Below are positions 8,170-15,743 of a stretch of 43,204 nucleotides of DNA, in pieces. The notes beneath the pieces were generated by a model, which had not been told where the DNA came from, did not search any database, and was given only the letters and a program-made list of their open reading frames with translations. The stretch spans positions 1 through 43,204 of the forward strand of contig SVFC01000019.1 of the NCBI GenBank assembly GCA_015057035.1, written 5' to 3'. This stretch comes from Lachnospiraceae bacterium. Lineage in GTDB: Bacteria; Bacillota; Clostridia; Lachnospirales; Lachnospiraceae. Position 1 is the stretch's first letter; every line of letters begins with the position of its first letter. Position numbers and translations under genes: made by a program.

Positions 8170-9240
8170 ATGAAAAAAATCATTATGACAGGTGGCGGTA
8201 CCGCCGGTCACGTAACACCAAATATTGCTCTTATGCCAGCACTGAAAGAAGCCGGGTATGAGATTGAATATATCGGCTCCTATAATGGTATTGAAAAAGG
8301 GTTGATTGAAGCCCAGAACATTCCTTACCATGGTATTAATTCCGGAAAATTACGTAGATACTTAGACCTTAAGAATTTCTCTGATCCGTTCCGTGTAATT
8401 CACGGCTATACTCAGGCCTTAGGACTTATGCGCAAATTAAAACCAGACATTGTCTTCTCAAAGGGCGGCTTTGTTTCTGTACCTGTAGTTTTAGCAGCAA
8501 AAACCTGTGGCGTGCCTGCGATTATTCACGAATCAGATATTACTCCTGGCCTTGCTAATCGCATTGCCATCAAGGGCGCCAAAAAAGTATGTTGCAATTT
8601 CCCTGAGACACTGAAGTATCTTCCAGCAGATAAGGCCGTTCTCACGGGCTCACCAATTCGCCGTGAGTTATTCGGTGGCGATGCCCAAAAAGCCTATGCG
8701 CTATGTGGTTTTCCTATCTCCGCAAAACCAGTCCTTCTCATTATTGGCGGAAGTTTAGGTTCCGTGGCAGTAAATACCGCTGTACGCAAGGTGCTTCCTC
8801 AGTTATTAGAAGATTTTTATATCATTCACTTATGCGGAAAAGGCAATTTGGACGAATCCTTAATTGGTACGGAAGGATATGCACAGTTTGAATATGCAAG
8901 TTCAGAACTTACAGATATGCTGGCCTTGGCAGATATTGCCATCTCCCGTGCCGGTGCCAACTCTATCTGTGAATTACTCGCCCTACACAAGCCAAACATC
9001 TTAATTCCACTTCCTGCAGCCGCAAGCCGTGGTGACCAGATTTTAAATGCTAATTCCTTTGCAAAACAAGGCTTCTCTTGTGTATTAGAGGAAGAAACTC
9101 TCACAGACGAACTTCTTCTTAAGACCGTAAAAGAAGTTTTTGCAAACCGTCAGCAATATATCGATGCTATGTCTGCCAGTGGACAGATGGATTCCATCGG
9201 AACCATCCTTCAGTTAATTGAAGAGAACGCTCGCAAATAA
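8170..9240 (+). CDS. murG: UDP-GlcNAc:lipid I N-acetylglucosaminyltransferase MurG
   Basis: MurG adds GlcNAc to lipid I to form lipid II at the inner face of the membrane. The 356-residue protein has the N-terminal glycine loop GGGTAGHVTPN, the second motif FSKGGFVSVPV with the following HESDITPGLANR, and the UDP-GlcNAc-binding GGSLGS and SRAGANSICELLALHKPNILIP motifs, in normal order and spacing. I prefer the ATG at 8170 because AAGGGGA lies at the proper distance. The TTG at 8152 overlaps that site. The gene is alone here, outside any division and cell-wall cluster. A second murG elsewhere in the genome cannot be excluded. Confidence 0.95.
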   Translation: MKKIIMTGGGTAGHVTPNIALMPALKEAGYEIEYIGSYNGIEKGLIEAQNIPYHGINSGKLRRYLDLKNFSDPFRVIHGYTQALGLMRKLKPDIVFSKGGFVSVPVVLAAKTCGVPAIIHESDITPGLANRIAIKGAKKVCCNFPETLKYLPADKAVLTGSPIRRELFGGDAQKAYALCGFPISAKPVLLIIGGSLGSVAVNTAVRKVLPQLLEDFYIIHLCGKGNLDESLIGTEGYAQFEYASSELTDMLALADIAISRAGANSICELLALHKPNILIPLPAAASRGDQILNANSFAKQGFSCVLEEETLTDELLLKTVKEVFANRQQYIDAMSASGQMDSIGTILQLIEENARK

Positions 9241-9258
9241 TTATTCTTGTAAAAAAAC

Positions 9259-9299
9259 ACACCTTCAGCCTGCCCGAAACGGGAAATGGTTGAAGGTGT
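9259..9299. terminator. Bidirectional terminator between murG and the HIT gene
   Basis: A stem of 12 pairs including one G-U pair (ACACCTTCA at 9259-9267 with TGAAGGTGT at 9291-9299, extended inward) carries an inner CCCG/CGGG helix. T runs follow on the plus strand, and A runs on the other side give T on the minus strand. The convergent genes murG and the HIT gene both end here. Confidence 0.85.
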
Positions 9300-9330
9300 T
9301 TTTATGTCTTTATGATGCTGTATATGCGTC

Positions 9331-9750
9331 CTAATTTAACTTCAGGTTATCGCAAAGTTCTTTCATTTCTTCATCTGTAAAAGATACATGGTTTGTAACT
9401 AAAACATTTGTATTATCTGCATCCTTATATCTTGGAATCAGATGTAAATGGAAATGGAATACGGTCTGTCCTGCAATCTCTCCATTGTTTTGCAACAGAT
9501 TATATCCGTCGCACTTTAAGATAGGAGTTACATGCTTGATCACTTTCTGTCCCACCTGAATTGCTTTTCCCAAAACCTCTGGATCAATTTCATATACATC
9601 CGCATAATGTTCCTTTGGAAGTACCAGCGCATGTCCCTTGGTTGCTGGGCTTGCATCCATAATAACCTTGAAATCGTCATCCTCGTAAAGTGCATTCGTT
9701 GGGATATCTCCATTTGCTAATTTGCAAAAAATACAATTACAATCTTTCAT
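9331..9750 (-). CDS. hinT: HIT-family nucleotide hydrolase/transferase (HinT-like)
   Basis: HinT-type proteins hydrolyse AMP-lysine and related phosphoramidates. The 139-residue protein contains the histidine triad as HFHLHLIP near the C-terminus, the N-terminal CIFCKLANGDIPTN with a CxxC pair typical of many Firmicute HIT proteins, and the nucleotide-binding MDASPATKGHALVLPKEH. I choose the ATG at 9750 instead of the one at 9756. The GGAG site is 9 bases from the former and only 3 from the latter. It lies downstream of the flavodoxin-SCP2 gene on the same strand and may be co-transcribed with it. Confidence 0.93.
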   Translation of the reverse strand: MKDCNCIFCKLANGDIPTNALYEDDDFKVIMDASPATKGHALVLPKEHYADVYEIDPEVLGKAIQVGQKVIKHVTPILKCDGYNLLQNNGEIAGQTVFHFHLHLIPRYKDADNTNVLVTNHVSFTDEEMKELCDNLKLN

Positions 9751-9817
9751 TATCATTGTCTCCTTGTTGGATAATTTTTTCAGAGAATTTCTTCTATACT
9801 AGGTATAAAAACACATA

Positions 9818-10807
9818 TTAGAACAAGAATACCTGGTCTAACATACGAAGCGTCTTAAAGTTACCTTTTGCTGTCATCTCACCAGTCATAAATGCTCTCT
9901 GGAAAGTCATTCTGCCATCTACGATTGACTGCATTACATCCACAGACATCTTGGCATATACATCAATCTCATCCTTCTGTCCATAATGAACCTCTAACTG
10001 TTCATTATTAACTTCTATGTAGAGTGGATTCTTGTATCCTTCAATGCTAATAGAGTATGTTGCCCTGAAATCATCCTGTGCCACGAAATGATTCTGGAAA
10101 TCTTTTACAAATGGAGCTTTTTCTTCGCTGACAGATTTTCCTAACATATCCTTGAACATAGATGCCAGTTCTTCAATGTCTTCTTTCTGCTGTTTTACAT
10201 AACTATCATCAGACACGTATTTAGACAACTGCTCACTTTCCTGAGGTGTCAGTGTCATCTGCTGTGTACGAAGAACGCTCTGTTTTACAGCAAAGTTACT
10301 GGTTGGAAGGCTCTTTACCTTCTGAGAAATAGTTCTGTACAGATTCTCTGCCTTTTTCTCAATAATCAGGTTGTATTCGCTGTTACTTTCAAAGCTAACC
10401 AAATCTTCTACGTATCCACATAAGCCAGAACATGGAAGTCCGCCTAAAATCTCCCAGGCATTTGCCAAAGACATCTCTCCCTGTCTCTCTCCGTATGTAG
10501 TAGACATAACGATTGGCTGCATATAAATCGAGCTAATCTTTTCTTTGTCGCCATATAACCAGCAGGCATCCAAAAACTGCTGCATATATCCACCGATACC
10601 AAGCCACTCTACAGTTGTGGCAAGAATAATACCGTCTGCATCTTTAAATGTCTGTGGCAAAGTAGCGATTTCATTTTTATGCTCATAAATATTGTATCTC
10701 TCCACCTTAACACGCAGCTCTTTTAGAACATCTTCCATCTTATTCAGAACATATAATGTAGGATCATCTAAAAGCCCACGTCCACCATAGTATACATTAA
10801 TTTTCAT
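9818..10807 (-). CDS. Flavodoxin-like/SCP2 fusion protein
   Basis: This 329-residue soluble protein has two parts. Residues about 1-170 look like an NADPH-dependent FMN reductase or flavodoxin fold, beginning MKINVYYGGRG and containing ADGIILATTVEWLGIGG, the usual position of the flavin-ring loop. Residues about 230-329 look like an SCP2 sterol-carrier domain, with a hydrophobic strand-helix pattern and the terminal GRMTFQRAFMTGEMTAKGNF, resembling the SCP2 signature. The middle (about 185-235) is helical. Its start overlaps the rhomboid 3' end by 11 bases, with GAGGTAGAAG as ribosome-binding site, so translation is coupled. Substrate and lipid ligand are unknown. Confidence 0.8.
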   Translation of the reverse strand: MKINVYYGGRGLLDDPTLYVLNKMEDVLKELRVKVERYNIYEHKNEIATLPQTFKDADGIILATTVEWLGIGGYMQQFLDACWLYGDKEKISSIYMQPIVMSTTYGERQGEMSLANAWEILGGLPCSGLCGYVEDLVSFESNSEYNLIIEKKAENLYRTISQKVKSLPTSNFAVKQSVLRTQQMTLTPQESEQLSKYVSDDSYVKQQKEDIEELASMFKDMLGKSVSEEKAPFVKDFQNHFVAQDDFRATYSISIEGYKNPLYIEVNNEQLEVHYGQKDEIDVYAKMSVDVMQSIVDGRMTFQRAFMTGEMTAKGNFKTLRMLDQVFLF

Positions 10808-11441
10808 CTTCTACCTCACAAGTATTGTTATCATATGTATAAGTATATAAATTTTGTTCGGTAAAATCAATCTTTTTAATATTTCTTCTATAGAAAATAA
10901 TGCATATAAGGAATCCCATAATGAGTCCGCCGATATGCCCCCAGTTATCCACATTTCCTGCGGTCACACCATAATAGAGACATAGCACAATCATAATCGT
11001 CAATCCCTTGCCCGTTAAGGATTCATATCTTCCTTTGTGAACAATGACAATCCAAACTAACGCTCCGATAATACCAAAAACCGCTCCCGAAGCACCTGCT
11101 GCCACTCCGTAATCTCCACTTGCTAGCATCTGACCACAGGACATAGCGCTTCCGCCGATTCCTGCGCATAAATATAACACTAGGAACTTCCACTTTCCTA
11201 AGGCGTTTTCCAGAATCTGCCCTGCACTACCTAGAATCACCATATTGTTCATAAGATGTGGCAGACCAAAATGCATAAATGTAGCCGTAAACAGCCTCCA
11301 ATACTGCCCCTTCTCAACAATATAAGGAGGATAAATTGCACCTACGTCCATCATATACTTTGCGCTTTCTGTGTCTCCTAAAATCTCTAATGCTAGATAC
11401 ACTATCACATTTATAATAATAAGAACAAACGTCACCTTCAT
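10797..11441 (-). CDS. Rhomboid-family intramembrane serine protease
   Basis: Rhomboids cut membrane proteins within or next to transmembrane helices. The 214-residue protein has six predicted transmembrane segments, the WRLFTATFMHFGLPHLMNNM loop and helix, and the catalytic serine in GASGAVFG (Ser118). The catalytic histidine lies in NWGHIGGLIMG (His169). All family landmarks are present, so activity is likely. The start at 11441 has AAAGGAAA upstream and a consensus promoter at 11470-11498. It is co-transcribed with the flavodoxin-SCP2 gene. The substrate is unknown. The Tad locus just upstream contributes membrane pseudopilins, but no direct link is visible. Confidence 0.93.
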   Translation of the reverse strand: MKVTFVLIIINVIVYLALEILGDTESAKYMMDVGAIYPPYIVEKGQYWRLFTATFMHFGLPHLMNNMVILGSAGQILENALGKWKFLVLYLCAGIGGSAMSCGQMLASGDYGVAAGASGAVFGIIGALVWIVIVHKGRYESLTGKGLTIMIVLCLYYGVTAGNVDNWGHIGGLIMGFLICIIFYRRNIKKIDFTEQNLYTYTYDNNTCEVEDEN

Positions 11442-11469
11442 AGTTGTTTCCTTTACGTTTTTTCTTCTT

Positions 11470-11498
11470 ATTATAAAAGGTTAATTCTTCGCTTTCAA
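11470..11498 (-). promoter_or_regulatory. Sigma-A promoter of the rhomboid operon
   Basis: On the minus strand TTGAAA (11493-11498) and TATAAT (11470-11475) are separated by 17 bases. The promoter lies between the stop of the FHA gene and the rhomboid start, where I see no clear terminator. Confidence 0.8.
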
Positions 11499-11520
11499 CT
11501 TTCTATTTCTAAAAATCTTA

Positions 11521-12636
11521 TTAATAAAAGTGATATCCCACATCTCCAAACCGAATACTATCTCCGCTTTGTAATTCCTTACGAGACTTGTAACTAAGCA
11601 AGTTCTCGTTTACATATGTTCCATTGGTAGAATTCAAATCTTCTATATAGTATATATTCCCTTGGCATTCAATCCTGGCATGAAACTGACTTATGGTATC
11701 TTTTTCTATATGGAACTGCACCTTATGATTCTTTCCCACTATGTAAGCGCCTTTTTCAAGCACGAAATCTGGAAAAACACCTTTTCTATCGCAGATTAGT
11801 TCTCTTCTATCTTTTTTCATTGTGGAAAGGCATACTGTTGGATGAAGTGTAATTGCATCCTCTTCTTGTTGTTCTTCCGGGTCCTCCGGATATACCACTA
11901 TTGGTATGTACTCATTTATTTTTTTCGGGAACTTGTTTTCCAAACTGGCCAACAGCTCCTTCAAAACATCCTGGATTTTTTGCTTAATACTCTCTGGACT
12001 AAAATTATTATGTTGTACCGCTTGTTTCTCGAATCCATCTTCTTCCCTTGCCTCCTCTCTTACTATTTTTCTTTCCGAAGGCACAATCATCCTGCTACGT
12101 TCTTCCAGGATTACTTGTTTAAGGTCTGTAATACTCATTCCATCTAGCAGGGACATTTCATATATTTTATATGCCCACCCCACCACTGTTGTGTCCTTGT
12201 GGTCTAACTTCGTTAACATATATTCCAATAATTGCTGTAGTTCCAATGCCAGATTCCCTTTATGAAACGGATATGCTACAAAGGATAGTTCTTCCTGCGT
12301 ATTTATAAAAATCAATTCTGGATCTAGCACCAAACAGTTCACATCCACAAGATTCCAGTCTAATACTTCTACAGCCTGACATAATTTTAGAATCAACGTT
12401 TCAAAAAATATTTTTCCTATATTATTTATCCTACAATAAGAATCCAACGCCTGCTTCCCAGTAATGTCATACCAGTATTGCCCCGCAGATCCTTCATAAC
12501 ATTTCTGAACTGGAATAAAATTATCTAAACATCTCCTTAATAAAATCTTCTCATCAAAATTATTCTCCGGCATTGCTGGAACAATCATATAACTGCAATT
12601 TATGTCTCTCTTGTATGTAATCTCTCGATTAATCAC
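11521..12636 (-). CDS. FHA-domain protein with DUF6382-like N-terminus, Tad operon
   Basis: This 371-residue cytoplasmic protein ends in a forkhead-associated domain (about residues 295-371), which in other proteins binds phosphothreonine. The hallmarks ISQFHARI and DLNSTNGTYVN are present. The usual GR of the first binding loop is GK here (YIVGKNHK), which may alter phosphate binding. The N-terminal about 180 residues resemble the uncharacterised DUF6382, recalled and not searched, which is often joined to FHA in Lachnospiraceae. LVLDPELIFI within it is reminiscent of a degenerate kinase catalytic loop. It starts at a GTG at 12636 that overlaps the upstream pseudopilin gene, with duplicated AAGGAGG sites before it. 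It is the last gene of the Tad operon. Confidence 0.85.
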   Translation of the reverse strand: MINREITYKRDINCSYMIVPAMPENNFDEKILLRRCLDNFIPVQKCYEGSAGQYWYDITGKQALDSYCRINNIGKIFFETLILKLCQAVEVLDWNLVDVNCLVLDPELIFINTQEELSFVAYPFHKGNLALELQQLLEYMLTKLDHKDTTVVGWAYKIYEMSLLDGMSITDLKQVILEERSRMIVPSERKIVREEAREEDGFEKQAVQHNNFSPESIKQKIQDVLKELLASLENKFPKKINEYIPIVVYPEDPEEQQEEDAITLHPTVCLSTMKKDRRELICDRKGVFPDFVLEKGAYIVGKNHKVQFHIEKDTISQFHARIECQGNIYYIEDLNSTNGTYVNENLLSYKSRKELQSGDSIRFGDVGYHFY

Positions 12637-12868
12637 CCTCGATTTCCTCCTTAATTTCCTCCTTGATTTCTTCTAATATTTGATAATTGTAGAACTCCTT
12701 CACAATATCCAGACATTTAATCTCTGGGTTTTCACTTCGTTCTCTTACCTCCTGAAAAAAATGAATACCAACACTTAATACATTTGCTATAAGGAATAGC
12801 AGAACCGGAATATAAATAGACGCCTCTATAGTAAAGCTTCCTTTGTGCATTCTCTTGTGTCTTATCAT
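12629..12868 (-). CDS. Small TadE-like pseudopilin
   Basis: This 79-residue protein has the class III/IV prepilin signature HKG followed by SFTIEAS, with Glu at +5 after the predicted cleavage at Gly10, and then a long hydrophobic helix. It ends in a charged repeat (EEIKEEIKEEIEGD). It should be processed by the peptidase encoded directly upstream and act as a minor pseudopilin or assembly factor of the Tad pilus. Its ATG overlaps the TGA of the peptidase gene as ATGA. The open frame extends upstream to 13249, but that part is the antisense-free shadow of the peptidase in another frame and lacks a signal-like N-terminus, so I reject it. Confidence 0.8.
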   Translation of the reverse strand: MIRHKRMHKGSFTIEASIYIPVLLFLIANVLSVGIHFFQEVRERSENPEIKCLDIVKEFYNYQILEEIKEEIKEEIEGD

Positions 12869-13278
12869 AATTCTGCCCCCTGTTGTAGCATCATATAAAC
12901 CACCGACCCCACTAATAAAAATGGGACAAATGGAATCTGGTCTTTTCCCTTCTTCTTGCATAAAATTATAAGAACCATTCCCAAAATGCCTGCCAAAGAG
13001 CTGGCTAATACTATAATCCCCACAATATCCTCTAAGCTTTTGTACATTCCCATAGCACAAAGTAAAAATCCATCCCCGTATCCAATGGCTTCTCGTGTAA
13101 TCCACCCAAGCCCAAGGCATACCAAGCCTGGTACCAATCCCATACACAAATCCATCAGGCTTCTTTCTCTCATCATCGACAACAATAGTCCCATTACGCC
13201 CCCAGCTAGTGTGATCGCAATTGGAATTTGCCGATATCTCCAGTCCCAAACACTTTGGATTGCTAGCATACTAATCAT
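12865..13278 (-). CDS. Prepilin peptidase (TadV/CpaA type, A24)
   Basis: This membrane aspartyl protease removes prepilin leaders. The 137-residue protein has the first catalytic aspartate in WDWRYRQIP and the second in the GxGD motif, as IGYGDGFLL. Four or more hydrophobic segments surround them. It lacks the methyltransferase-like N-terminal domain of PilD, as is normal for the Tad type. I choose the ATG at 13278, which has GGAGGAGATACAG before it and overlaps the upstream stop by 8 bases. A longer frame from 13323 would overlap by 53 bases and lacks this site. Substrates here should be Flp1 and the two TadE-like proteins. Confidence 0.9.
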   Translation of the reverse strand: MISMLAIQSVWDWRYRQIPIAITLAGGVMGLLLSMMRERSLMDLCMGLVPGLVCLGLGWITREAIGYGDGFLLCAMGMYKSLEDIVGIIVLASSLAGILGMVLIILCKKKGKDQIPFVPFLLVGSVVYMMLQQGAEL

Positions 13279-14137
13279 CTGTATCTCCTCCACAACACAA
13301 CTTACAAGGTCTTCTATCCTCAACCTCTGATAACTTCTTTTTATCTATGGTTCGTTTGATAGAACGACAATTTAATCTTCCGTGATACAATTCTCCATAA
13401 TCCGTGAAATAAACCAAGTCATCTTCCGAAATATTTTCCACGCAACGGGAACACGCGTAGTATTTTTGTCCATTTTCTCCTCGAATTGTATTCATTGACC
13501 ATAAAAAGGCGCTTTTTACACGGATTGTTAACGCCCTACACGACTGTAATTTATGGTATACTTCGCCACCTGATGTTATATAAACCCACTGATTTCTATC
13601 TTCTTTCGGCAAATCCCCCACCCATTTTTGGAAAGTATTTCTGTTCCATAGGGTAATTCCATCTATCCCAAACAGTTTTATGGGAAATTCAACTCTGTAA
13701 GTCGCCTGTAATGTCATATAGTCACTTTCAAACTCTGACCCCAGCAACACAACTCCCAGACTCTCTCCCTGTACATATTTAGAAATCAATGGTTCTTCTC
13801 GTAGATGCCACAATACCAAGGCTTTTGCAGACGCAAACTGCATCGTTTCCTCAGAAACAATACTGCTTTCGACTGCAACCTTTCTTCCTGCATAGATCAG
13901 CGCCTCCTCTACTCTTAACTGAATGAACATCACATGAAAAAAGAATAGAATTGTAACAAAAAAGCAACTAATGACAGGAATAATAACTGCAGCCTCCACT
14001 GTTAAAGAGCCCTTGTTTATAGTAGATTTTGGGCAGGTATAAAAAGATGTCTCCTTGTTTCGTAAGTGGTCTATGTATATGCGCAGTTGGGGAGAAGCGA
14101 TGAAAGTACTTTTATTGTTTCTATTCCAAAGAGACAT
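13271..14137 (-). CDS. TadE-like pseudopilin with tandem His/Cys-rich C-terminal modules
   Basis: The 288-residue protein has a long 43-residue leader ending in NKG, then SLTVEAA with Glu48 at +5, and a hydrophobic helix to about residue 73. This is a type IVb pseudopilin signature. Residues about 90-180 form an extracytoplasmic region. The tail contains two similar modules. The first has YH at 194-195, Cys200 and Cys229/Cys232. The second has YH at 251-252, Cys257 and Cys278/Cys281. The spacing suggests two metal-binding or disulfide-stabilised units. It sits between the DUF5702-type gene and the prepilin peptidase in the Tad operon. The role of the tail is unknown. Confidence 0.8.
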   Translation of the reverse strand: MSLWNRNNKSTFIASPQLRIYIDHLRNKETSFYTCPKSTINKGSLTVEAAVIIPVISCFFVTILFFFHVMFIQLRVEEALIYAGRKVAVESSIVSEETMQFASAKALVLWHLREEPLISKYVQGESLGVVLLGSEFESDYMTLQATYRVEFPIKLFGIDGITLWNRNTFQKWVGDLPKEDRNQWVYITSGGEVYHKLQSCRALTIRVKSAFLWSMNTIRGENGQKYYACSRCVENISEDDLVYFTDYGELYHGRLNCRSIKRTIDKKKLSEVEDRRPCKLCCGGDTDD

Positions 14138-14158
14138 CTTTCTACACCTGCCTTTCTA

Positions 14159-15562
14159 TCAATAATATCCGTACGTTTTCTCCATAACGATTTGACGTAA
14201 TTGCTCCTGGGATGATGCTTCCCCAAACACATAAAATATTGGTGCACATTCATATACCATTCTCATTTTTGCCCGCACAACCAATTGATCAAATCTTACA
14301 CTTCCATCTTCCTTTAATAATGCGATTTCCTGTATATCCATGGCTCGACCTGCCAGCTCTTTTTCTCTTTGAAACAAGAGTAACACTCCCAAATAAGTCT
14401 TATAGGAGATTCCATTCTTACAATCTTTTGCCACAAGATACTGCGAACCAATCTGATCTAGACTTTCTATCCCCAATGTCCATGTTTCTTTGCTTTTGAT
14501 AATTGGTATTTTATAGTCCAGCAACAACGCCCTCACGTCTAACACACTTTCACCAAACGCCCATGCTACAAGCAACCCTATCTTTACGACCTCCACAATT
14601 GCTGCATTCGCTGTTGCACCGGCCAGTGCCCATGCCAGTGTCTCTGCGACCTGACATTTTTCCACATCAGAAAACAAATACGCCAGATTGGCCGCTTCTC
14701 GAATGAGTAATAATTGATTTACTACTTCCCTAAGATTTTCAATATCATTATTTTTTCCTCCTATCAGATACTCTAATTCATAGTTAAGTCCACGATTAGA
14801 GATCTGATTGGTATAATCGGTTAAATACGTCAACAGATATTGCTGCAAAAAAACTCTATCCAGCCAATCATTTTCTTCTATGCAACTCTTCTTTCCTTCT
14901 TTTAATTCGCGATAGGAAACCGCCTCATCCAAATCATATTCTAAGGCAGAAAGTGCATCTGTATCCTCAACCACCAATTCCAGCAATTGTGTTTTTTGTA
15001 GCTTTTGAATAGTTTCCAACGGACTTCTTTGTGTTCCACCTCTGGCTTTTTTCTCTACCTCTTCCAAGCTCTTGATTGCACTTTCAATCTCCGTTCCATC
15101 CGAAGAATGATTCTCGATTAAATCCTTAATCGCTTCGTACTGGTTATATATGGTTTTTGCAGTTTCAAAGAGAATATTTTCTTCCATATATGCCGATACC
15201 GCATTTATATAAGCTGCACCTTCCCCATCCGTAAGCAAAGTGTATTCCAACAGTTCAACATCCTTCAGCTTGAGCATCAAGAAGTTTGTCCCTAGGCCCT
15301 TTTCTACATATCCACTCCCGGCACACTGCTCCGCTATACTCTTTATCTGGTCAATGTTATTCCCTAACAAACGATACTTTTCCCACAACCCAGAATTGTA
15401 TCTTGCAAAGGATGATTCAATGGCTGCCTGAGATTTAAGTGAGGCCATATGCTTTAACTCATAACTTCTTGTCCCTTCCAATAGCGCCAACAGACATCCC
15501 ACCACCAGAGCCAAACTTAAAACTGTGAATACCGTTATTCCACCTTTATGCATCTTTCTCAT
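14159..15562 (-). CDS. DUF5702-type Tad-locus protein (TadG-like)
   Basis: This 467-residue protein starts with a short basic leader (MRKMHKGGITVF) and one long hydrophobic helix followed by a large extracytoplasmic, mostly helical domain. It resembles the family I know as DUF5702, found in Firmicute Tad loci and comparable in position to TadG. The leader has HKG followed by ITVFT, so the Glu at +5 expected for processing is missing and cleavage is doubtful. I prefer the ATG at 15562, which has GGAG 9 bases upstream and follows the flp1 stop by one base. The ATG at 15580 lacks a site. Function is inferred from the locus only. Confidence 0.75.
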   Translation of the reverse strand: MRKMHKGGITVFTVLSLALVVGCLLALLEGTRSYELKHMASLKSQAAIESSFARYNSGLWEKYRLLGNNIDQIKSIAEQCAGSGYVEKGLGTNFLMLKLKDVELLEYTLLTDGEGAAYINAVSAYMEENILFETAKTIYNQYEAIKDLIENHSSDGTEIESAIKSLEEVEKKARGGTQRSPLETIQKLQKTQLLELVVEDTDALSALEYDLDEAVSYRELKEGKKSCIEENDWLDRVFLQQYLLTYLTDYTNQISNRGLNYELEYLIGGKNNDIENLREVVNQLLLIREAANLAYLFSDVEKCQVAETLAWALAGATANAAIVEVVKIGLLVAWAFGESVLDVRALLLDYKIPIIKSKETWTLGIESLDQIGSQYLVAKDCKNGISYKTYLGVLLLFQREKELAGRAMDIQEIALLKEDGSVRFDQLVVRAKMRMVYECAPIFYVFGEASSQEQLRQIVMEKTYGYY

Positions 15563-15563
15563 T

Positions 15564-15731
15564 CTATATCGCTCCAGCATCTTCTATGATTGTCTCAAAA
15601 ATGTCATTAACCAGGTCCGTAATTTGCTCTTTAAAAATCAAAACCAGGCCAATCAATACCACAATTATTAAAATCAACTCCACAACTCCCGCTCCACGCT
15701 CTTCTTTTATCAATTTATTAAATCTTGACAT
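15564..15731 (-). CDS. Flp1-like type IVb pilin (major pilin candidate)
   Basis: This gene of only 55 codons encodes a protein starting MSRFNKLIKEERG, with AGVVELILIIVVL following. Cleavage after Gly13 would place Glu18 at +5, the hallmark of a type IVb prepilin. A very hydrophobic helix and a short amphipathic tail ending EDAGAI follow, matching the Flp1-like family of Firmicute Tad systems. The ATG at 15731 has AAAGGAGAAATT upstream, a strong site. It lies 12 bases after tadC and 1 base before the DUF5702-type gene. As the only short, complete prepilin in the operon it is the best candidate for the fibre subunit. Confidence 0.9.
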   Translation of the reverse strand: MSRFNKLIKEERGAGVVELILIIVVLIGLVLIFKEQITDLVNDIFETIIEDAGAI

Positions 15732-15743
15732 AATTTCTCCTTT

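Noticed and set aside
8270..8277. GCCGATAT on the minus strand inside murG as a sigma-28 promoter
   Set aside because: It lies within coding sequence, has no suitable -35 element and no gene follows on that strand at a sensible distance.
12869..13249. Upstream extension of the small TadE-like frame to a 206-residue protein
   Set aside because: The extension is only a shadow of the prepilin peptidase in another frame. It would place the prepilin leader in the middle of the protein, and the ATG at 12868 forms a normal ATGA overlap.
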